Assembly: GCA_030537615.1 (NCBI GenBank)
Contig: JAUNVP010000001.1
Coordinates: 1-64,000, forward strand
Source: Actinomycetaceae bacterium
GTDB taxonomy: Bacteria > Actinomycetota > Actinomycetes > Actinomycetales > Actinomycetaceae
Reading direction: 5' to 3'
DNA: 64,000 nucleotides
Shown in pieces: positions 53,957 to 63,919 of this stretch; the first letter of the stretch is position 1; every line of letters begins with the position of its first letter. The notes under the pieces were generated by a model. The model was not told the origin of the DNA, ran no database searches, and worked only from the letters and a program-made list of their open reading frames with translations. Both the position numbers and the translations under genes were made by a program.

Positions 53957-54649
53957 ATGACGCATCTTCCTCGCCGCAGTGATACGGCTCAGACACTATC
54001 GCGTGGTCTCACCATCTTAGAGATGCTGGCATCTGCTCCCACCGCACTCTCGACCTCCGATATTGTCCGACGCCTCGACGTACCACGAACCAACGTCAAT
54101 CGTTTGCTCAATACCCTGTTGCAACACGACCTCATTTCCGGCTCGTCGAAAGCCTGGCGGGTCGGGGCGGGTATCCACGCTCTGTCCAACACAAAGACCC
54201 AAGCGGTTCCGCACACTCCGACCATCCTTCAGCGGGTATCCGAACGACTGGAAATGACCGCTTTTCTCGCCCACGAACGTAACGGAATGTGCGTGACGCT
54301 GGCGTGCGCGGAAGTTCCGCGCCAAGGTGCGACGCTCACTCAACGACCCGGCACAGTGCACTCGCTCCGGCGCGGTGCGCCGGGGATTGCTCTTCTCGTT
54401 TCCATCGGCGACCAGGTCAATGGCGCAACGCTCGAAGAACTGGCCGGAGATCGGATAGCAGAAGTCAAAGAAGCGCGCACGCGCGGCTGGGCATTTTCCC
54501 AAGACGAGGTGATTCCCGGACTCAAGTCAATCGCTGTGCCGATCCGTAGCTCTCACGTCGAACCCACGGCACTGGCCGTCGTCACTCTCCTCAAACCCGA
54601 TATCGACGAAGTCGTGCGTATTCTGACCGAAGAAGCTCATCAACTATAA
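53957..54649 (+). CDS. IclR-family transcriptional regulator
   Basis: 230 residues from an ATG at 53957 with AAGGA six bases upstream. The N-terminal winged helix (TLSRGLTILEMLASAP then LDVPRTNVNRLLNTLLQHDLI) and the C-terminal GAF-like effector domain (SLRRGAPGIALLV) are recognisable. IclR proteins often regulate aromatic catabolism. It is divergent from dctP with several TCGTATACGA-type sites between, so it is the best candidate to bind the shared palindrome. Confidence 0.88.
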   Translation: MTHLPRRSDTAQTLSRGLTILEMLASAPTALSTSDIVRRLDVPRTNVNRLLNTLLQHDLISGSSKAWRVGAGIHALSNTKTQAVPHTPTILQRVSERLEMTAFLAHERNGMCVTLACAEVPRQGATLTQRPGTVHSLRRGAPGIALLVSIGDQVNGATLEELAGDRIAEVKEARTRGWAFSQDEVIPGLKSIAVPIRSSHVEPTALAVVTLLKPDIDEVVRILTEEAHQL

Positions 54650-54803
54650 GTGGTATTGACCACCTCCCCGGTCGATCTGTTCCTTTAGTTGGGATTGTCG
54701 CTCGATTGCGGGTAATTTTAGACACGTAATGCTGAGTGCCCTCAATTGGTCGCGTAAGCTCGGAAAAGATCATCAAATAGTGCTTGAGGAAAACGTGGAC
54801 TCT

Positions 54804-57464
54804 ATGTCTGAACACAGTGAATCGACTTCGCATCGCCTACCGGCCCCGAACGTCCCCGATCGCGTCAGTGCAGACGGCCTTGAGGTCAAGTGGATGCAGC
54901 AGTGGGATGACCGCAATGTGTACGCTTTCGACGACGATGCCACACGTTCGCAGGTATTCTCGATCGACACTCCCCCGCCCACGGTTTCGGGTTCACTTCA
55001 CGTCGGGCACGTTTTTTCCTACACCCACACCGACACCATTGCTCGCTACCAGCGAATGCGCGGCAAGCATGTGTTCTATCCGATGGGGTGGGATGACAAT
55101 GGCCTTCCAACCGAACGTCGCGTACAAAACTACTACGGAGTACGGTGCGACCCCTCTCTCCCCTACGATCCCGACTTCACGCCCCCGCATGAAGGTGGCG
55201 CAAAATCAGTCAAAAGCCGCGACCAGGTTCCTATTTCGCGCAAGAATTTCGTCGAACTGTGCCAAAAGCTCACCGTTGAAGACGAAAAAGGATTCGAACA
55301 ACTGTGGCGCCGCCTCGGCCTCTCAGTCGACTGGAAGCACCATTACCAGACCATCGGATCAACCGCTCAAAAGGTCGCTCAGGCCGCCTTCTTGCGCAAT
55401 CTCGCACGCGGGGAAGCCTACCAAGCCGAGGCGCCAGGCCTGTGGGATGTGACTTTCCAAACGGCCGTCGCCCAAGCTGAACTTGAAGCTCGCGAATACC
55501 CCGGACACTACCACGAACTGGCTTTCCATCGCCCAAACGGCGACGAAGTCATTATCGACACGACTCGTCCCGAGCTCCTCCCCGCCTGCGTCGCCCTCAT
55601 CGCCCACCCGGATGATGAACGCTACCAGCGCCTGTTCGGCACGACGGTCACCTCCCCCGGATTCAACGTCGAAGTTCCCGTCCTCGCCCACCCGGCCGCC
55701 GAAATGGATAAGGGTGCAGGTATCGCCATGTGCTGTACCTTCGGCGATCTCACCGACGTCCAGTGGTGGCGTGAACTCGAACTTCCCACCCGCTCCGTCC
55801 TCGCCAAAGATGGACGCATCGCACGCGGTATCCCCGAGTGGATTACCGATGAGGACGGACGCCAACTCTACGAGAAGTGCGAGGGTCTGACGACGTTCTC
55901 CGCTCGCAAGGCAATCGTCGAAGCACTTACCGAATCCGGTGACCTTAAAGGTGAGCCTCGCCCCACCAAGCGCATGACAAACTTCTTTGAAAAGGGCGAC
56001 AAGCCGCTCGAAATCGTCACCTCCCGCCAGTGGTACATTCGCAACGGAGGACGCGACTACACGCGCCCAACCGCCACGAAGCCACTCAACGAGGAACTAC
56101 TAACGCGCGGCGGGGAGCTCGAATTCCACCCTGGCTACATGCAGGTACGCTACGAAAACTGGGTGAAGGGGCTCAACTCCGACTGGCTCATTTCCCGCCA
56201 GCGCTTCTTTGGAGTGCCACTTCCACTGTGGTACGGCATCGACGAAGACGGAAACGTCGATCACACGGACATCATTACGCCTTCTGAGGACAGGTTGCCG
56301 ATCGATCCGACGACCGATATTCCTGAGGGATACAGTGAAGATCAGCGCAACCAGCCCGGTGGTTTCGCCGCTGAAGTAGACATCATGGATACCTGGGCGA
56401 CATCGTCTCTCACCCCGCAGATTGCGGGCGGCTGGCTAACCGACGAGGACTTGTTTGAACGCGTCTACCCGATGGATATTCGTCCTCAGGCCCACGACAT
56501 TATCCGTACCTGGCTGTTCTCAACAGTTGTCCGCGCTCACCTCGAGTTCAATGATCTACCGTGGAAGCACGCTGTGCTCTCCGGATGGATTCTCGATCCT
56601 GATCGCAAGAAGATGTCGAAGTCCAAGGGCAATGTTGTCACGCCGATGGATCTGCTCGAAAAGCACGGTTCGGACGCAGTCCGCTACTGGGCGGCCTCTG
56701 CTCGCCTCGGCGCCGACACTGCTTTCGACGAACAGCAGATGAAGATTGGACGCCGCCTGTCCATTAAGCTCCTCAACGCCTCAAAGTTCGCGCTAACAAT
56801 GGGTCAGGGAGCCGACCTCGACCTCAACCCGCTACGCGTCACCGAAGATCTTGATCGCGCGGTGCTCGCTGAGCTCAAGACAGTGATCGAAACGGCGACG
56901 GCAGCGTTCGACTCATTCGAATACACCCGAGCACTCGAAGCTACCGAGGCGTTCTTCTGGACGTTCTGCGACGACTACCTTGAACTCGTTAAAGAACGCG
57001 CCTACAACCGAGACTGCAAGTGGACTCCCGCGCAATCTCAATCCGCTCGATCTGCGCTCGCGATCGTTGTTGATACGGTTGTCCGTCTCTTCGCTCCGTT
57101 CCTCCCGTTCGCTTCCGAAGAAGTCTGGTCGTGGTACCGCAACAACTCAGTACACAACGCGCCCTGGCCGACGACACTCACACTCCAGGATGTTGACGGC
57201 AACGCTGACGTTCTCCACGCCGCTTCACAGGCCCTCATTCGACTGCGTCGCGTGAAGTCGGAGGCTCGTGTATCTCCGCGTACCCCGTACCTCCACGTCA
57301 CGCTTGAGGTTCCAGCCCCCATGGTTGACCTGCTTGAACTGTGCCGACAGGACCTCGAGTTTGTCACGCATATTGAAGGACCATTCGCGATTCGCCCATC
57401 GGCCTCCGATGAAATCATCGTCGTCGATCACGCGTTGGGTGAAGCCCCGCCGCGACGTAAGTAA
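54804..57464 (+). CDS. valS: Valyl-tRNA synthetase
   Basis: Class I synthetase, 886 residues from the ATG at 54804 (MSEHSESTSHRLPAPN); an upstream in-frame ATG at 54729 is less likely. The HIGH equivalent is SGSLHVGHVFSYTHTD and KMSKS is in KKMSKSKGNVVTPMD. The central editing domain contains DTTRPELLPACVALIAHP. The C-terminal anticodon domain follows. No T-box leader is seen in the 150 bases upstream. A tight 28-base gap to the acyl-CoA synthetase gene suggests cotranscription. Confidence 0.95.
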   Translation: MSEHSESTSHRLPAPNVPDRVSADGLEVKWMQQWDDRNVYAFDDDATRSQVFSIDTPPPTVSGSLHVGHVFSYTHTDTIARYQRMRGKHVFYPMGWDDNGLPTERRVQNYYGVRCDPSLPYDPDFTPPHEGGAKSVKSRDQVPISRKNFVELCQKLTVEDEKGFEQLWRRLGLSVDWKHHYQTIGSTAQKVAQAAFLRNLARGEAYQAEAPGLWDVTFQTAVAQAELEAREYPGHYHELAFHRPNGDEVIIDTTRPELLPACVALIAHPDDERYQRLFGTTVTSPGFNVEVPVLAHPAAEMDKGAGIAMCCTFGDLTDVQWWRELELPTRSVLAKDGRIARGIPEWITDEDGRQLYEKCEGLTTFSARKAIVEALTESGDLKGEPRPTKRMTNFFEKGDKPLEIVTSRQWYIRNGGRDYTRPTATKPLNEELLTRGGELEFHPGYMQVRYENWVKGLNSDWLISRQRFFGVPLPLWYGIDEDGNVDHTDIITPSEDRLPIDPTTDIPEGYSEDQRNQPGGFAAEVDIMDTWATSSLTPQIAGGWLTDEDLFERVYPMDIRPQAHDIIRTWLFSTVVRAHLEFNDLPWKHAVLSGWILDPDRKKMSKSKGNVVTPMDLLEKHGSDAVRYWAASARLGADTAFDEQQMKIGRRLSIKLLNASKFALTMGQGADLDLNPLRVTEDLDRAVLAELKTVIETATAAFDSFEYTRALEATEAFFWTFCDDYLELVKERAYNRDCKWTPAQSQSARSALAIVVDTVVRLFAPFLPFASEEVWSWYRNNSVHNAPWPTTLTLQDVDGNADVLHAASQALIRLRRVKSEARVSPRTPYLHVTLEVPAPMVDLLELCRQDLEFVTHIEGPFAIRPSASDEIIVVDHALGEAPPRRK

Positions 57465-57492
57465 CGCATCTACCAACTGCAAGCAGGATTAC

Positions 57493-59388
57493 ATGAGCGA
57501 AGACAAGCCCGATTCTCTCCAGGCCTCCGAGGAGATACCCGAGACTGAATCATCTGATTCTGAAGTGCTCGAATGGCACGGCCCGATTCTTGAGCGCACG
57601 GAAAACCACATGACTATCCCGTGGCTTATCCGCCAGCGTGTCTCGAAGGCCCCGCGACAGCCCATCATCTCCCGAAAAGTTCAGATGGGGTCGACGTGGA
57701 AGGATATGTCGGGCCAAGACTTCCTCGATGAAGTAAACAACGTCGCACGCGGCCTCATTGCCTACGGACTAGAGCCAGGCGACGCGATTGCAGTGATGTC
57801 TCGTACTCGGTACGAGTGGACGGTTCTAGACGTAGCCGGCTGGTCAGCGGGCCTCGTTGTCGTCCCTATTTACGAAACGTCCTCGGTCGAGCAGATCAAG
57901 CACATCCTGGAGGATTCTCAGGTCAAGCTCGTAGTCACCGAAACGATGGTCATGTACCAGCTCGTCCAGGCAGCGCGGGACGCCGCCCCTGAAGGGCTGC
58001 GGATCCTCTCCCTCGATAACTCGGCACTTCTGCGAATTGTCGAGGCCGGTCACGATCTCCCCGTTGAAGAAGTCGACACCCGCGTGAACAACGCGACGCT
58101 CGACGACGTTGCCTCCATCGTTTATACGTCGGGAACGACTGGAGCCCCTAAGGGTGTTGAACTGACGCACCGAAACTTTGCGGTACTGGCGAATAACGGG
58201 CATTCATGGATGCCGGAGATCGCCATGGACCGCGATTCGCGTCTTCTCCTGTTCTTGCCGCTGGCTCACGTATATGCCCGCTTCTTGCAGGTTTTCCAGT
58301 TGACCGGACAAGGCATTTTGGCGCACGCACCGGATACGAAGAATCTGCTGGCTGATCTTGATTCATTTCGCCCAACCTATCTTCTCGCAGTGCCGCGAGT
58401 GCTGGAGAAAATCTACAACTCCGCCGATCAGGCGGCTGGAACTGGCGTGAAGCTCCGGACCTTCCGGTGGGCTGCGAAAACTGCCATCACGTACTCGCGT
58501 GCACTTGATACTGAGCTCGGCCCATCCAAGACCCTGGTATCGCAACACAAGGTTGCCGACGCACTGGTTTACCGGACGATCCGTGATCTTCTTGGTGGCA
58601 ACTGTCGTTACGTCATTTCGGGAGGAGGTCCACTCGGAGAGCGTTTAGGTCATTTCTTCCGGGGTATCGGGGTCACCATCTTGGAGGGCTACGGTCTCAC
58701 TGAGAGCACCGCTCCCCTCGCAGTCAATACCCCGCGCCTGTCGAAAATCGGTACGGTCGGTCCTCCGATTTCAACCGTCGGAGTGCGGATTTCCACGGAT
58801 GGAGAAGTCCTCATCAAGGGCCCGTCTGTATTCAAGCGTTACCATAACCGGCCGGAAGAAACGGCCAAGTGTTTCGATGACGAAGGCTGGTTCCGTACCG
58901 GGGATCTCGGTTCGCTTGACCGCGATGGCTATCTGCGCATTACGGGCCGTTGCAAAGAGGTCATTGTGACTGCCGGTGGCAAGAATGTTGTTCCGTCTTT
59001 GCTGGAAGATCGTCTCCGTGGACACCCGCTTGTCTCTCAGGTCGTTGTTGTCGGCGACAACCGCCCATTCATCGGAGCACTCGTCACTCTCGATGCCGAG
59101 ATGCTCCCCGGGTGGCTTGCCAACAAAGGCCTACCAGCTATGACCGTGTCGGAAGCAGTCAATGATCCGACGGTTAAAGCGGCGCTTAACCGCGCGGTTG
59201 AACGCGCTAATCAAGCAGTTTCACGGGCTGAGTCGATCCGCAAGATCGTCCTCTTAACCACGGACTTTTCCGAAGCTAACGGACAGCTCACGCCCTCACT
59301 CAAGGTCAAGCGCCCCGTCGTGCTCAAACAGTTCGAAAAGGAAATCGACGAACTCTACGGCGGTCCCGTCGCCGATCAGCGTAGCTAG
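57493..59388 (+). CDS. Long-chain fatty acid-CoA ligase (AMP-dependent synthetase)
   Basis: Activates fatty acids to acyl-CoA through acyl-AMP. 631 residues from the ATG at 57493 with AGGA upstream; the frame is open further up but inside valS. Motifs: P-loop IVYTSGTTGAPKGVELTH, adenine site ILEGYGLTESTAPLA, hinge GWFRTGDLGSLDRDGYLRITGR, and the C-terminal Lys in TPSLKVKRP. It resembles the FadD15-like actinobacterial group. The N-terminal 40 residues are acidic and Ser-rich. Confidence 0.9.
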   Translation: MSEDKPDSLQASEEIPETESSDSEVLEWHGPILERTENHMTIPWLIRQRVSKAPRQPIISRKVQMGSTWKDMSGQDFLDEVNNVARGLIAYGLEPGDAIAVMSRTRYEWTVLDVAGWSAGLVVVPIYETSSVEQIKHILEDSQVKLVVTETMVMYQLVQAARDAAPEGLRILSLDNSALLRIVEAGHDLPVEEVDTRVNNATLDDVASIVYTSGTTGAPKGVELTHRNFAVLANNGHSWMPEIAMDRDSRLLLFLPLAHVYARFLQVFQLTGQGILAHAPDTKNLLADLDSFRPTYLLAVPRVLEKIYNSADQAAGTGVKLRTFRWAAKTAITYSRALDTELGPSKTLVSQHKVADALVYRTIRDLLGGNCRYVISGGGPLGERLGHFFRGIGVTILEGYGLTESTAPLAVNTPRLSKIGTVGPPISTVGVRISTDGEVLIKGPSVFKRYHNRPEETAKCFDDEGWFRTGDLGSLDRDGYLRITGRCKEVIVTAGGKNVVPSLLEDRLRGHPLVSQVVVVGDNRPFIGALVTLDAEMLPGWLANKGLPAMTVSEAVNDPTVKAALNRAVERANQAVSRAESIRKIVLLTTDFSEANGQLTPSLKVKRPVVLKQFEKEIDELYGGPVADQRS

Positions 59389-59426
59389 GCCAAACCAGCT
59401 CCCACTGCAGGCGCGTTCAAACGCAC

Positions 59427-59451
59427 CCTACGTCCCGTAGGCTCTGTCTAA
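59427..59451. repeat. 20-nt repeat unit C (inverted) with small hairpin
   Basis: GTCCCGTAGGCTCTGTCTAA (59432-59451) is the reverse complement of a unit with core CAGAGCCTAC, as at 17.2 and 24.0 kb. It overlaps the hairpin CCTACG-TCC-CGTAGG (59427-59441). Located between the convergent ligase and chorismate mutase genes, where it may act as terminator. Confidence 0.6.
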
Positions 59452-59495
59452 CCGCACTCAACTACGAAGATGCTACAGCCCCTCACACAAGCGCG

Positions 59496-59798
59496 TTAGC
59501 GCCTCTCGGAATACCCCTGCTTGATGTCTTCGTGGTGGCGGATCACTTCCGTGACGATGAACTGGAGGAACTTCTCAGCAAAAACCGGGTCGAGTCCTGA
59601 CTCTTCGGCGAGGGCACGAAGCCGGGCGATCTGCTGGCGCTCTCGCTGCGGATCAGCTGGCGGCAGGTCGTAACGCGCCTTGATGTGGCCCACGTTTTGC
59701 GTGCAACGGAAACGCTCGGCAAGAATGTGCACGAGAGCGGCATCGATATTGTCGATTGTCTGGCGAGCTTCAGCCAGCTCCTTCGGAATATCAGACAC
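59496..59798 (-). CDS. Chorismate mutase (AroQ type)
   Basis: Converts chorismate to prephenate for Phe/Tyr synthesis. The 100-residue, all-helical protein shows RQTIDNIDAALVHILAERFR, VGHIKARYDLPPADPQRE and the C-terminal RHHEDIKQ helix. The catalytic Arg and Lys positions of the AroQ fold are in place. It follows clpX by eight bases on the same strand, a pairing seen in other actinobacteria. Confidence 0.9.
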   Translation of the reverse strand: MSDIPKELAEARQTIDNIDAALVHILAERFRCTQNVGHIKARYDLPPADPQRERQQIARLRALAEESGLDPVFAEKFLQFIVTEVIRHHEDIKQGYSERR

Positions 59799-59806
59799 AG
59801 TTCCCC

Positions 59807-61063
59807 CTAGGCGGTCTGTGGTTTCTCAGATAGTCGAGGACCGTATTCAGCATCAGCTTCACCCTTAACGACAGCTGATGTAACCGTCACTTTGCCCACG
59901 TTCGGTAACGATGGGACTTCGAACATAATGTCCGAGAGTGTCTTTTCGAGGATGGACGAGAGCGCCCGAGCCCCGGTTTGCCGTTCGTTGGCTTGGCGCG
60001 CGATTTCCCGAAGTGCCTCGTTGGTGAACTCAAGTTCAACATCGTCGAGGCTGAACAGTTGCTGATACTGGCGAACAAGCGAGTTCTTCGGCTCAGTCAA
60101 AACGCGGACCAGGTCGTCCTCGGTCAGGTTAGCAACCGACGTCACTACCGGAAGACGGCCGATAAACTCGGGGATCATGCCAAATTTGTGGAGGTCCTCA
60201 GGGGTCACCTGTCGGTAGAGATCGCCGTATTCGGCAGCCGATTTCAGATCTGATCCAAATCCGGTCGTCCGTTTTCCGAGGCGGGCTTTCACGATGTCGT
60301 CAAGCCCAGCAAAGGCTCCGGCGGCAATGAAGAGAATGCCGGAGGTATCGATTTCTAAGAACCGCTGGTGAGGATGCTTCCGTCCTCCCTGGGGCGGAAC
60401 CGATGCTTTTGTTCCCTCAATAATCTTCAGCAGGGCCTGTTGCACACCCTCACCGGACACATCGCGAGTGATTGATGCATTCTCCGCCTTGCGACCGATC
60501 TTGTCGATCTCATCGATGTAAATGATGCCGCGCTCAGCCTGCTCAACATCTCCATCTGCGGCTTGAATCAGTTTAAGGAGGATGTTCTCGACGTCTTCAC
60601 CGACATATCCCGCTTCAGTCAGCGCGGTCGCATCGACGATGGCGAAGGGAACTTCAAGTAGTCGAGCCAGTGAGCGAGCCAGGTGCGTCTTGCCTGTTCC
60701 GGTTGGTCCCAGGAGCAAAATATTCGACTTTGTCATTTCCATGTCGAGAGGCTCACCGGTCATGCGTGACGCGTTGAGGCGCTTGTAGTGGTTATAGACA
60801 GCCACCGACAGCGCGCGCTTGGCCTCATCCTGAGAGATGACGTAGTTATTCAAAAAGGCGTAGATTTCCTTGGGGCGAGGAAGCTCCGTCAGAGTCTCTT
60901 CTTTACTCTGCGCCATTTCCTCTTCGATGAGGTCGTTACACAGCTCAATACACTCGTTGCAGATGTAGACCCCGGGGCCGCCGATCAGTTTGACGACCTG
61001 CTTTTGGCTCTTACCGCAGAACGAGCATTTGAGTAGCTCGGTTGAGTCCGTGAACCGTGTCAC
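59807..61063 (-). CDS. clpX: ATP-dependent Clp protease ATP-binding subunit ClpX
   Basis: AAA+ unfoldase feeding substrates to ClpP. The 418 residues have the N-terminal C4 zinc finger (Cys 13 and 16 in KCSFCGKS, then [10 protein letters not shown]), Walker [15 protein letters not shown], Walker [14 protein letters not shown], and the IGF-type ClpP-docking loop region around [11 protein letters not shown]. The start is GTG or ATG at 61063 with GAGAGGATAACCGG upstream. It sits behind clpP1-clpP2 but is separated from them by a hairpin terminator. Confidence 0.96.
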   Translation of the reverse strand: MTRFTDSTELLKCSFCGKSQKQVVKLIGGPGVYICNECIELCNDLIEEEMAQSKEETLTELPRPKEIYAFLNNYVISQDEAKRALSVAVYNHYKRLNASRMTGEPLDMEMTKSNILLLGPTGTGKTHLARSLARLLEVPFAIVDATALTEAGYVGEDVENILLKLIQAADGDVEQAERGIIYIDEIDKIGRKAENASITRDVSGEGVQQALLKIIEGTKASVPPQGGRKHPHQRFLEIDTSGILFIAAGAFAGLDDIVKARLGKRTTGFGSDLKSAAEYGDLYRQVTPEDLHKFGMIPEFIGRLPVVTSVANLTEDDLVRVLTEPKNSLVRQYQQLFSLDDVELEFTNEALREIARQANERQTGARALSSILEKTLSDIMFEVPSLPNVGKVTVTSAVVKGEADAEYGPRLSEKPQTA

Positions 61064-61089
61064 CGGTTATCCTCTCCGTAAATAGTGCC

Positions 61090-61131
61090 GCTGTGCCCGA
61101 CGCCTCTACTCTAAGGGACGTCGGGCACAGC
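61090..61131 (-). terminator. Terminator between clpP2 and clpX
   Basis: GCTGTGCCCGACG (61090-61102) and CGTCGGGCACAGC (61119-61131) pair perfectly over 13 positions with a 16-base loop. No clear U-tract. clpX may have its own promoter in the 25 bases beyond or partial readthrough. Confidence 0.75.
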
Positions 61132-61155
61132 AGCGAGTTCGGCGCGCGAGACCGG

Positions 61156-61800
61156 TTACTTCACCTCTCCCTTACGGGAGGTGAGTACCTGGTCGATGAG
61201 GCCGTATTCCAGCGCCTGCGGCGCGGTCAGGATCTTGTCGCGGTCGATGTCCCGGCTAATCTGCTCAGAGGAACGCCCGGAGTGCTTTGCGAGGGTGTCC
61301 TCAAGCCAAGCACGCATCCGATCGACCTCTTCCGCGATGATTTCAATATCGGATGCCTGCCCGTGCATGCCCTCCATCGCCGGCTGATGAATGAGGACGC
61401 GCGCGTTCGGCAATGCGAGCCGACGACCTGGGGTTCCCCCCGCTAGAAGGACGGCTGCGGCAGAGGCCGCTTGCCCCAGGCACACGGTCTGGATCTGCGG
61501 CTTGATGTACTGCATCGTGTCGTAGATAGCCGTCATCGCTGTGAAAGATCCGCCGGGGCTATTGATGTACATGGTGATCATCGAATCGGGATCTTGCGAT
61601 TCGAGGACGAGGAGCTGCGCCATGATGTCGTCGGCAGACGCATCGTCGACCTGGACGCCGAGGAATACGATGCGGTCCTCGAAGAGTTTGGCGTAGGGAT
61701 CCTGACGCTTGAAGCCGTAGGCGGTACGTTCTTCAAACTGCGGAAGGATGTAGCGAGCTGTCGGCATGGCGGCCGAATTAATTCCCATCTGTGGATTCAT
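61156..61800 (-). CDS. clpP2: ATP-dependent Clp protease proteolytic subunit ClpP2
   Basis: Serine peptidase of the mixed ClpP1P2 complex. The 214 residues carry the nucleophile Ser in [16 protein letters not shown], the catalytic His in [10 protein letters not shown] and the Asp in [10 protein letters not shown]. The N-terminal extension (about 15 residues) would be a propeptide region. It lies nine bases after clpP1. Confidence 0.95.
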   Translation of the reverse strand: MNPQMGINSAAMPTARYILPQFEERTAYGFKRQDPYAKLFEDRIVFLGVQVDDASADDIMAQLLVLESQDPDSMITMYINSPGGSFTAMTAIYDTMQYIKPQIQTVCLGQAASAAAVLLAGGTPGRRLALPNARVLIHQPAMEGMHGQASDIEIIAEEVDRMRAWLEDTLAKHSGRSSEQISRDIDRDKILTAPQALEYGLIDQVLTSRKGEVK

Positions 61801-61809
61801 GTGTCCTCC

Positions 61810-62433
61810 CTAGTTGTTTCCGTGTCCGCCGCCGGAAACCGAACGTGCACTCGTGACGATGTGGTCGAAGAACCCGTATTCGAGGCCTTCTTGAGCCGTG
61901 TACCAGTTATCGCGGTCTGAGTCGGCGATGATCTGTTCGACTGTCTTGCCGGTGCGTTCAGCGGTAATTTCAGCCAGTTCATGCTTCATCTGCAAGATGA
62001 GGTTCGCATTGATCCGGATATCTGCAGCCGTGCCGCCGACTCCACCTGAGGGCTGGTGCATGAGGATACGGGCGTGCGGTGTGGCGTATCGTTTCCCGGG
62101 GGTTCCAGCGGTCAGCAGGAACTGTCCCATTGACGCGGCAATGCCCATCGCTACCGTCACGACGTCGGGCTGAATGAACTGCATGGTGTCGTAAATCGCC
62201 ATGCCGGCAGTCACTGATCCACCGGGGCTATTGATGTATAGATAGATGTCCTGGTCTGGATCTTCGGCGGCCAGCAGAAGCATTTTCGCGCAGATTTCAT
62301 TGGCGTTTTCATCACGGACTTCACCGCCAAGCCAGATAATGCGTTCTTTCAGCAGACGGCTGAAGACGGCATCTCCTAGGCCCAGATGCTTCTCGTCTGC
62401 GTCGGCAGCTGCCGAACCTTCCACAATTGTCAT
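61810..62433 (-). CDS. clpP1: ATP-dependent Clp protease proteolytic subunit ClpP1
   Basis: Partner of ClpP2. 207 residues, with the Ser in [16 protein letters not shown], the His in [12 protein letters not shown] and the Asp in [11 protein letters not shown]. The ATG is preceded by GGAGGAGA. The pair clpP1-clpP2 forms its own unit downstream of tig. I do not see an unmistakable regulator site upstream. Confidence 0.95.
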   Translation of the reverse strand: MTIVEGSAAADADEKHLGLGDAVFSRLLKERIIWLGGEVRDENANEICAKMLLLAAEDPDQDIYLYINSPGGSVTAGMAIYDTMQFIQPDVVTVAMGIAASMGQFLLTAGTPGKRYATPHARILMHQPSGGVGGTAADIRINANLILQMKHELAEITAERTGKTVEQIIADSDRDNWYTAQEGLEYGFFDHIVTSARSVSGGGHGNN

Positions 62434-62537
62434 GAGATGTAATCTCCTCCGTCGATAATCAAAGCTGTCCCTAGCTTAATCTGTGCCAGAGCGGATTTCT
62501 TTCTCCGAGAGCCATGTTCGCTGTCGGCGCATTGATA

Positions 62538-62569
62538 CACAGAAGGCCCACCGAAGTGGGCCTTCTGTG
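62538..62569 (-). terminator. tig terminator hairpin
   Basis: CACAGAAGGCCCAC (62538-62551) and GTGGGCCTTCTGTG (62556-62569) form a perfect 14-pair stem with loop CGAA, ten bases after the tig stop. No U-tract. Confidence 0.8.
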
Positions 62570-62578
62570 ATGACGAGT

Positions 62579-63919
62579 TTATTCGCCAGACTCAGCTGAC
62601 TTCGGTGATTCGGTCGAGTCGTCCGATTCGACGTCGTCCTCCGTGACCTCATCAGTTTGCGGACCGGTGAGGACGTCTGTCAGATCGACATCGTTTCCTT
62701 CGGTATCGGTAATCTTCACGTCGCCGAGGGCGTGAACAATCGCCTTAGTCCGTGCGAGCTCTCCGACCATGGCCTGTACCTGGTTCTGGTCCTGGAAGAG
62801 CTGGGACGGATCCATACCGTAAGCCTGGGCCGTCTGCATCATGAAGTCGAAGAATTCTTGCTGAGAAATCTCCACCTCACGGTCTTTGGCAAGTTTATCG
62901 AGAATGAGTTGCTCGGAGATCTGTCGAGTGATCTCCTTGCGCATCTTGGTCTTTTCCGCCTTCTTCGCGTCCTCACCAACCCGTTCGGCAAGTTCGGCTT
63001 CGATGGTCGACTTGGGAAGCTCGATCTTGGTTGCTTCAATAATCTGGTCGAGCAGGCGTTCACGAGCCTGCACGGCTTGCTCATTCTTCTTGCGGAATCC
63101 AGCCTGGGTGCGAAGATCGTCGCGTAGCTCATCGATGGTGTCGAACTCAGAGACCATCTGTGCGAAGTCATCGTCTGCCTTGGGGAGCTCACGGGTCTTC
63201 ATCGCTTTGACATTAATGGTGACTTCAGCCTCTTCGCCCTCGTGCTCACCACCGGCGAGAGTTGTCGTGAAGGTAGTCTCTTCGTCAGCCTTCATACCGG
63301 TGAGGGCTTTGTCCATTCCATCAAGCATGGACTTGGAGCCGATCTCGTAGGAGACGTCTGAGACGGAATCGACTTCTTCTTCACCGATACGCGCGACCAT
63401 ATCGATGGTGGCAAAGTCACCCTTCTTTGCCTTTCGCTTGATTGGCTTAAGCGAAGCAAAGCGGCCGCGAAGTTCGTCGAGTTCAACATCGACATCATCA
63501 TCGCTCACCGTCAGAGGATCGACTTCCAGTTCCATGGCTGAAATGTCGGGGAGTTCGAACGGCGGAACGACGGGAATCTCCGCAACGAACTCGAGCGTGC
63601 CACCGTATTCTCCGGTGGTATTGGGGATTTCGGTAACCTCAATCTGCGGTTGCCCAAGAGGGTGCAATTCTTTTTCGACCACTGCCTCGCTGTACAAGCG
63701 CGGCATGACATCGTTAATGACCTGCTGGATAACAGCTTCGCGCGAAAAACGCTGATCGATAATGCGTGGCGGGACTTTTCCGCGACGGAAACCGGGAACG
63801 TTCACCTGGTTCGCGATCTCCTTGTAGGCCGCATCCATGTCTTTCTTCAGTTCTTCATAAGGAACCTCGACAGTGAGCTTCACTTTCGTGCTTTCGAGGT
63901 TTTCGACAGTGCTCTTCAC
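62579..63919 (-). CDS. tig: Trigger factor
   Basis: Ribosome-associated chaperone and peptidyl-prolyl isomerase. I favour the GTG at 63919 (MKSTVENLESTKVKL), with GGAG nine bases upstream; a TTG at 63934 is possible. The 446 residues show the ribosome-binding signature GFRRGKVPP in the N-terminal domain, an FKBP domain at about 150-235 (KKGDFATIDM), and the helical C-terminal domain. The tail from about 415 is highly acidic (EDDVESDDSTESPKS). It precedes the clpP genes, the common order. Confidence 0.95.
   Translation of the reverse strand: MKSTVENLESTKVKLTVEVPYEELKKDMDAAYKEIANQVNVPGFRRGKVPPRIIDQRFSREAVIQQVINDVMPRLYSEAVVEKELHPLGQPQIEVTEIPNTTGEYGGTLEFVAEIPVVPPFELPDISAMELEVDPLTVSDDDVDVELDELRGRFASLKPIKRKAKKGDFATIDMVARIGEEEVDSVSDVSYEIGSKSMLDGMDKALTGMKADEETTFTTTLAGGEHEGEEAEVTINVKAMKTRELPKADDDFAQMVSEFDTIDELRDDLRTQAGFRKKNEQAVQARERLLDQIIEATKIELPKSTIEAELAERVGEDAKKAEKTKMRKEITRQISEQLILDKLAKDREVEISQQEFFDFMMQTAQAYGMDPSQLFQDQNQVQAMVGELARTKAIVHALGDVKITDTEGNDVDLTDVLTGPQTDEVTEDDVESDDSTESPKSAESGE

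Noticed and set aside
57268-57492. 75-codon N-terminal extension of the acyl-CoA ligase
   Set aside because: Lies inside the valS coding sequence. The ATG at 57493 has a ribosome site and matches the family N-terminus.
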